From Acidimicrobiales bacterium (GTDB lineage: Bacteria > Actinomycetota > Acidimicrobiia > Acidimicrobiales > Poriferisodaliceae), in assembly GCA_020631315.1 (NCBI GenBank), contig JAHDHM010000043.1, positions 5,814-15,325 of the forward strand: 9,512 bases of DNA, read 5' to 3'. The notes beneath the pieces were generated by a model. That model did not search any database and was not told the origin of the DNA. It was given only the letters and a program-made list of their open reading frames with translations. Below, in pieces: positions 6,575-9,512 of this stretch (positions are counted from its first letter, which is position 1; each line of letters opens with the position of its first letter). The position numbers and the translations under genes were made by a program.

Positions 6575-7093
6575 ATGGCTGCTCCCGAATACGTCCCCGT
6601 CTCGCCGACGTCGGTCACCCGCTCCTACGACGGTCCGCCCGTCGTGCCCGAGGCGTGGAACAACGACCGCGACGCCTCCCTCGGAGCCGAGCAGCCGAAC
6701 GAGCCGCTCATGGGCTACCAGGGGCCCGACCAGGGCTACGCGCTGACGATCGCCAACCGCCTACGGGACCGTCTGGTGCTCGCCGACGGTGAGTCCGCTG
6801 ACGACGTGCTGGCCGGTGCCGTGCAGATCGGTCTCAAGCGTGCCTCGATCTACGGCCGAGCGCCGGTGGTGCACGACATCACGATGGCGCTGAACCTGTG
6901 GGGTTTCCTGCGTGACGCACCTGCGGATCTGGTGGCCGAGCGTCGCCCCCGGTTCGACGGCGTGGCCAATGCCCACCACTGGATCGAGATGCGCCACCTC
7001 GTCGCCACCGTGTCCGAGGACACGCTGCGCAAGACACCCCAGGCCGTCGAGGCCGACGCTGCCGCCGACTGGCGGAGCCAGTTGGAGCTGTGA
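6575..7093 (+). CDS. Conserved-looking actinobacterial protein of unknown function
   Basis: I do not recognise a characterised function. The 172-residue soluble protein has no signal peptide or membrane segment. Residues 1-40 are rich in proline and acidic residues and probably unstructured (PEYVPVSPTSVTRSYDGPP). From about 45 a more ordered part contains MGYQGPDQGYALTIANRLRD, LVLADGESADDVLAGAVQIGLKRASIYGRAPVVHDITMALNLWGF and HHWIEMRHLVATV. I recall similar GPDQGYAL and KRAS.xGRAPV.HD sequences in uncharacterised actinobacterial proteins, which would suggest a real conserved family, but I cannot confirm this here. Histidines and acids (HD, HHWIEMRH) could form a metal or substrate site; that is speculation. 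It starts 11 bases after cimA with AGGA at 6562-6565 as ribosome-binding site, so co-transcription with cimA is likely. Confidence 0.8.
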   Translation: MAAPEYVPVSPTSVTRSYDGPPVVPEAWNNDRDASLGAEQPNEPLMGYQGPDQGYALTIANRLRDRLVLADGESADDVLAGAVQIGLKRASIYGRAPVVHDITMALNLWGFLRDAPADLVAERRPRFDGVANAHHWIEMRHLVATVSEDTLRKTPQAVEADAAADWRSQLEL

Positions 7094-7133
7094 GTCCCGT
7101 GGGGCCTGCGGACGCTGCGGGTCACCGCGTCGC

Positions 7134-7715
7134 ATGAGCGGGCTCGACCACGCCGACTGGGTGCGTCTGCACCAGATCGCCAACGGGGAGTTCGACGTCC
7201 GGGTCCGTCAGATCCTGCCGGACTGGTGGGGTGCGTCCACGCCGTGTGAGGAGTGGGACGTCTACGAGCTCGTGAACCACGTGGTGGTCGAGAGTCTCTG
7301 GACGCCGATCTTGTTGGCAGGCCATCATCCCGACACCGTGGGCGGGCTCGACGGCGACGTCATCGAGGGCGACCCGGTCGACGCCTGGGAACAGGCCAGA
7401 GCCGAGGCGATCGACGCCGTGCTCGAGTCCGACCCCGACGCCGAGGTGTACCTGGGTCAGGAGACGATCTCGGCGGCCCGGTTCGTTCGACAGAAGACAC
7501 TGGACCTGGCCGTCCACGCCTGGGATCTCGGACGCGCCATCGCGGGTGACGAGCAGCTCGATCCCGAACTGGTCGAGGCGATCGGCGACATGATCGAGGG
7601 CAACGCGTCGTACTTCGCCGCCGGATCCGAGTTCTTCGAGGCGTCGCTGCCGCCCGACCCCGACGACGACCGCTGGACTCGCGTGCTGCGCATCCTCGGT
7701 CGAGATCCGGAGTGA
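7134..7715 (+). CDS. TIGR03086-like DinB/MDMPI-superfamily metal-binding protein
   Basis: A 193-residue four-helix-bundle protein of the DinB/mycothiol-dependent maleylpyruvate isomerase superfamily. Seen: TPCEEWDVYELVNHVV (36-51), GDPVDAWEQARAEA (79-92), and DLAVHAWDLGRAIAGDEQLDPELVEA (124-149). His49, Asp124 and His128 are placed as the metal-binding triad of this superfamily. Members are abundant in actinobacteria and often linked to mycothiol, but most have no known substrate, so none is proposed. The ATG at 7134 is chosen because the recognisable domain begins at once; the frame is open upstream but overlaps the previous gene. No clear Shine-Dalgarno precedes it. The gap to the upstream gene is 40 bases and to the downstream gene 4, so it probably belongs to one transcript with the latter. 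Confidence 0.83.
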   Translation: MSGLDHADWVRLHQIANGEFDVRVRQILPDWWGASTPCEEWDVYELVNHVVVESLWTPILLAGHHPDTVGGLDGDVIEGDPVDAWEQARAEAIDAVLESDPDAEVYLGQETISAARFVRQKTLDLAVHAWDLGRAIAGDEQLDPELVEAIGDMIEGNASYFAAGSEFFEASLPPDPDDDRWTRVLRILGRDPE

Positions 7716-7719
7716 CATC

Positions 7720-8082
7720 GTGACCGACCGCCAGGACCACATCGACGGGCTCGGCCTGTCGAAGATGACGCCCGCCGACATCGAGGTCTTCTTCAGGCTC
7801 CTGCCGAACCGCATGCCGAAGGGCGCGGCGAAGGAGCTCCAGGGCACGCTCGACCAGGCCCGCACCCGGGTCAAGCAGCTGGCTGTCGACCTGGGTTCGG
7901 TCGACGCCCGCACGGCCGACGCGGCCGACGTCGACGCCACCTGCGAGCTCGTGATCGATCAGCTCGTGCAGATGAAGCGTCGCCAGTGGCGCTCACGCAT
8001 CGACGGCTCGAAGACGATCGACCACGTGCGTCGACAGGTCGGTGAGATCAGCGCCGATCTGCACGTTCTCTCGGGCGGCTGA
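7720..8082 (+). CDS. Small helical protein of unknown function
   Basis: I do not recognise this 120-residue protein. It is predicted mostly helical and charged, with no signal peptide or membrane segment. Residues about 12-50 (LSKMTPADIEVFFRLLPNRMPKGAAKEL) are followed by a heptad-like helix TLDQARTRVKQLAVDL and a basic segment QMKRRQWRSRIDGSKTIDHVRRQ, which might contact nucleic acid or an acidic partner; that is only a possibility. The GTG at 7720 is supported by GGAG at 7709-7712, seven bases upstream inside the end of the previous gene, and only 4 bases separate the two genes, so translation is probably coupled. Forty bases with a candidate promoter separate it from gltX. Confidence 0.72.
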   Translation: MTDRQDHIDGLGLSKMTPADIEVFFRLLPNRMPKGAAKELQGTLDQARTRVKQLAVDLGSVDARTADAADVDATCELVIDQLVQMKRRQWRSRIDGSKTIDHVRRQVGEISADLHVLSGG

Positions 8083-8108
8083 GCGTCGCGACCGACGTCA
8101 TCGGGTCG

Positions 8109-8120
8109 TAGTCTCGTCAC
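8109..8120 (+). promoter_or_regulatory. Candidate gltX -10 element, same 12-mer as at the iclR gene
   Basis: TAGTCT (8109-8114) is a TANNNT -10 eight bases before the GTG of gltX. The 12-mer TAGTCTCGTCAC is identical to 763-774 upstream of the IclR gene, with two extra C before the GTG here. Transcription would begin within about two bases of the start codon. No convincing -35 and no Shine-Dalgarno are visible. Confidence 0.45.
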
Positions 8121-8122
8121 CC

Positions 8123-9427
8123 GTGACCACCACACCTCGCCTCCGGTTCGCGCCTGCGCCGACCGGCTATCTCCATCTCGGTTCGGCCCGTACGGCGCTG
8201 TTCAACTGGCTCTACGCCCGTCACTGCGGCGGTGAGCTGGTGCTGCGTGTCGAGGACACGAACGCCGAGCTCGCACGTCCCGAGCTGATCGACAACATCT
8301 ACGAGTCACTCGAGTGGCTCGGGATCGACTGGGACGGCGAACCCGTCCGTCAGTCGCAGCGCGACGAGCTGTACCAGGAGGCCGTCGAGCGTCTGTTGGC
8401 CGACGGTCGTGCCTACGAAGACGACGGCGCCATCCGCTTCCGTGTCGGCGACGAGGGCACCACCTCGTGGGACGACGTGGTGCGCGGCACGGTCACGTTC
8501 GAGCACGAGCACGTCGAGGACTTCGTGATCCGCCGTGGTGATGGTTCGGCCACGTTCTTCATCGCGAACGCCGTCGACGACCTCGACCTCGGCATCACCC
8601 ACGTCGTGCGCGGCGAGGACCTCGTGAACGTGACGCCGAAGGTGATCATGTTGCGCAAGGCTCTCGGCCACGACGACCTGCCGGTGTTCGCCCATCTGCC
8701 GTTGATCGTCAACGAGCAGCGCAAGAAGCTGTCGAAGCGCCGTGATGACGTATCGCTGTCGAGCTACCGCGACCGCGGCATCCTCGCCTCGGCGATGACC
8801 AACTACCTGGCGCTGCTCGGCTGGGGTCCGCCCGACGACGTCGAGGTGCGACCGATGAGCGAGATCGTCGAGCTGTTCGAGCTCGAGGACATCAACGCCT
8901 CGGCCGCCATGTTCGACATCAAGAAGCTCGAGGCCATCAACGGCGACTACGTCCGTGCGATGTCGACGGGCGAGCTCGCCCAGGCGATCCGTCCGTGGGT
9001 TGACGAGACACCGTGGGGCCCTGCGGTCTCGAGCGAACAGCTGGAGGCGGTCGTGCCCCTGCTGCAGGAGCGCACCCGGGTGCTCGAAGACGCTCCCGGC
9101 GTCGTGGACTTCCTGTTCCTCGACGAGCCCGAGGTCGACCAGGCGTCGTGGGACAAGGTCATGACGACCGAGACCGCGGTGCCGATGCTCGACGGCGTGC
9201 ACGAGCAGTACGAGTCGGTCGAGTGGACGGCCGAAGCGCTGCACGCGGCGACGCTCGCAGTGGGTGAGGGCCTCGGTCTCAAGCTCGGCAAGGCCCAGGC
9301 GCCGGTGCGGGTGGCCGTGACCGGCCGCACCGTCGGCCCGCCGCTGTTCGAGAGCCTCGAGCTGCTCGGACGCGACGAGGTGTTGCGCCGGATCCAGGCC
9401 GCACAACTTCGTCTCGCGAACTCCTGA
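8123..9427 (+). CDS. gltX: Glutamyl-tRNA synthetase, compact form
   Basis: GltX attaches glutamate to tRNA-Glu (and to tRNA-Gln in organisms using the GatCAB amidation route). It is a class I synthetase of 434 residues, short for the family (usually 465-500). Seen: the HIGH-type motif APAPTGYLHLGSARTALFNW (10-29), RVEDTN (42-47), HVVRGEDLVNVTPKVIMLRKALG (160-182), KMSKS-type KLSKR (203-206 region), and a C-terminal anticodon-binding part ending KLGKAQAPVRVAVTGR then PPLFESLELLGRDEVLRRI. The shortfall is local: after LLADGRAY (91-98) the sequence goes through EDDG straight to AIRFRV, where most GluRS have about 40 more residues, including the zinc-binding or equivalent part. The anticodon domain is present, so this is not glutamyl-Q-tRNA(Asp) synthetase. 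The GTG at 8123 is chosen because family sequence starts at once; it is probably leaderless. Confidence 0.95.
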   Translation: MTTTPRLRFAPAPTGYLHLGSARTALFNWLYARHCGGELVLRVEDTNAELARPELIDNIYESLEWLGIDWDGEPVRQSQRDELYQEAVERLLADGRAYEDDGAIRFRVGDEGTTSWDDVVRGTVTFEHEHVEDFVIRRGDGSATFFIANAVDDLDLGITHVVRGEDLVNVTPKVIMLRKALGHDDLPVFAHLPLIVNEQRKKLSKRRDDVSLSSYRDRGILASAMTNYLALLGWGPPDDVEVRPMSEIVELFELEDINASAAMFDIKKLEAINGDYVRAMSTGELAQAIRPWVDETPWGPAVSSEQLEAVVPLLQERTRVLEDAPGVVDFLFLDEPEVDQASWDKVMTTETAVPMLDGVHEQYESVEWTAEALHAATLAVGEGLGLKLGKAQAPVRVAVTGRTVGPPLFESLELLGRDEVLRRIQAAQLRLANS

Positions 9428-9435
9428 GAACCCGT

Positions 9436-9463
9436 TTGACCTGACGGCGGTGTCGGGTACCAT
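9436..9463 (+). promoter_or_regulatory. Strong-looking sigma70-type promoter facing out of the window
   Basis: TTGACC (9436-9441) and TACCAT (9458-9463) are separated by 16 bp, the best -35/-10 pair in the window. It begins 8 bases after the gltX stop and predicts a start of transcription near 9470. What it drives lies beyond the right edge; tRNA genes occur near gltX in mycobacteria, but nothing tRNA-like is visible before 9512. Confidence 0.6.
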
Positions 9464-9465
9464 CA

Positions 9466-9501
9466 ACCCTCGCTTTCGCACCACCACGGTGGGGCGAGGG
9501 T
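9466..9501 (+). terminator. Long hairpin after gltX, possible terminator or RNA leader
   Basis: ACCCTCGC (9466-9473) pairs perfectly with GCGAGGGT (9494-9501), and CACC (9479-9482) with GGTG (9488-9491) inside, with a 5-base terminal loop. No T-run follows. It could end the gltX transcript, 38 bases after its stop codon, or be the 5' structure of a new RNA from the promoter just upstream, although the predicted start falls inside the left arm. Confidence 0.4.
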
Positions 9502-9512
9502 CCATCCTTCGG

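Noticed and set aside
6912..7133. Upstream in-frame start for the TIGR03086-like gene
   Set aside because: The extension overlaps most of the 3' half of the preceding gene and gives Cys/Arg/Pro-rich sequence unlike the family.
8042..8122. Upstream in-frame ATG for gltX
   Set aside because: The 27 extra residues overlap the preceding gene and the candidate promoter; GluRS sequence begins right after the GTG at 8123.
8306..9505. 399-codon open frame on the minus strand opposite gltX
   Set aside because: Same antisense bias as above; gltX on the other strand is unmistakable.
9464..9512. Start of a tRNA or tmRNA gene after gltX
   Set aside because: The visible bases do not form an acceptor/D-arm pattern and do not match the tmRNA 5' end I know; too little sequence remains to call an RNA gene.

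Overview
The window looks like chromosomal DNA of a high-GC actinobacterium, possibly of the Acidimicrobiia (for example an Ilumatobacter-like lineage). Support: strong G/C bias at third codon positions with long spurious antisense frames; an IclR regulator divergent from leuC (the LtbR/NdgR arrangement of actinobacteria); a TIGR03086-type DinB-like protein; GTG starts; and several promoters whose -10 hexamer sits 6-8 nt before the start codon, as in leaderless mRNAs. The class-level placement is inference.

Layout, left to right. 1-702 (-): N-terminal half of leuC, running off the left edge. 703-774: short divergent control region with a clear inverted repeat. 775-1425 (+): IclR-family regulator. 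1433-2293 (-): alpha/beta hydrolase, convergent with the regulator. 2325-2795 (-): greA. 2796-2963: divergent control region with a 27-bp imperfect direct repeat offset by 63 bp and a GC-rich hairpin in the leuB leader. 2964-6563 (+): leuB, ilvE and cimA, the last two overlapping by ATGA. 6575-8082 (+): a conserved-looking protein of unknown function, a TIGR03086-like protein and a small helical protein of unknown function. 8123-9427 (+): gltX. 9428-9512: a good sigma70-type promoter and a long hairpin leading out of the window. No stretch over 300 bases lacks a gene.

How it fits together. LeuCD and LeuB act in leucine synthesis and also process citramalate. CimA makes citramalate from pyruvate and acetyl-CoA, so cimA, leuB and leuC together give a threonine-independent route to 2-oxobutyrate and isoleucine. 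IlvE does the last transamination of all three branched-chain amino acids. The IclR protein probably controls leuC(D). The three genes between cimA and gltX are closely spaced and could be co-transcribed with either neighbour. GltX charges tRNA with glutamate.

This is mostly a housekeeping biosynthetic region; I see no mobile element, CRISPR array, phage gene or defence system. The points most worth checking are a compact GltX that lacks about 40 residues of the usual insertion, a Gln in place of the second metal-binding His of CimA, a 12-base promoter/start element shared by the IclR gene and gltX, the spaced repeats between greA and leuB, and the unassigned promoter at the right edge.
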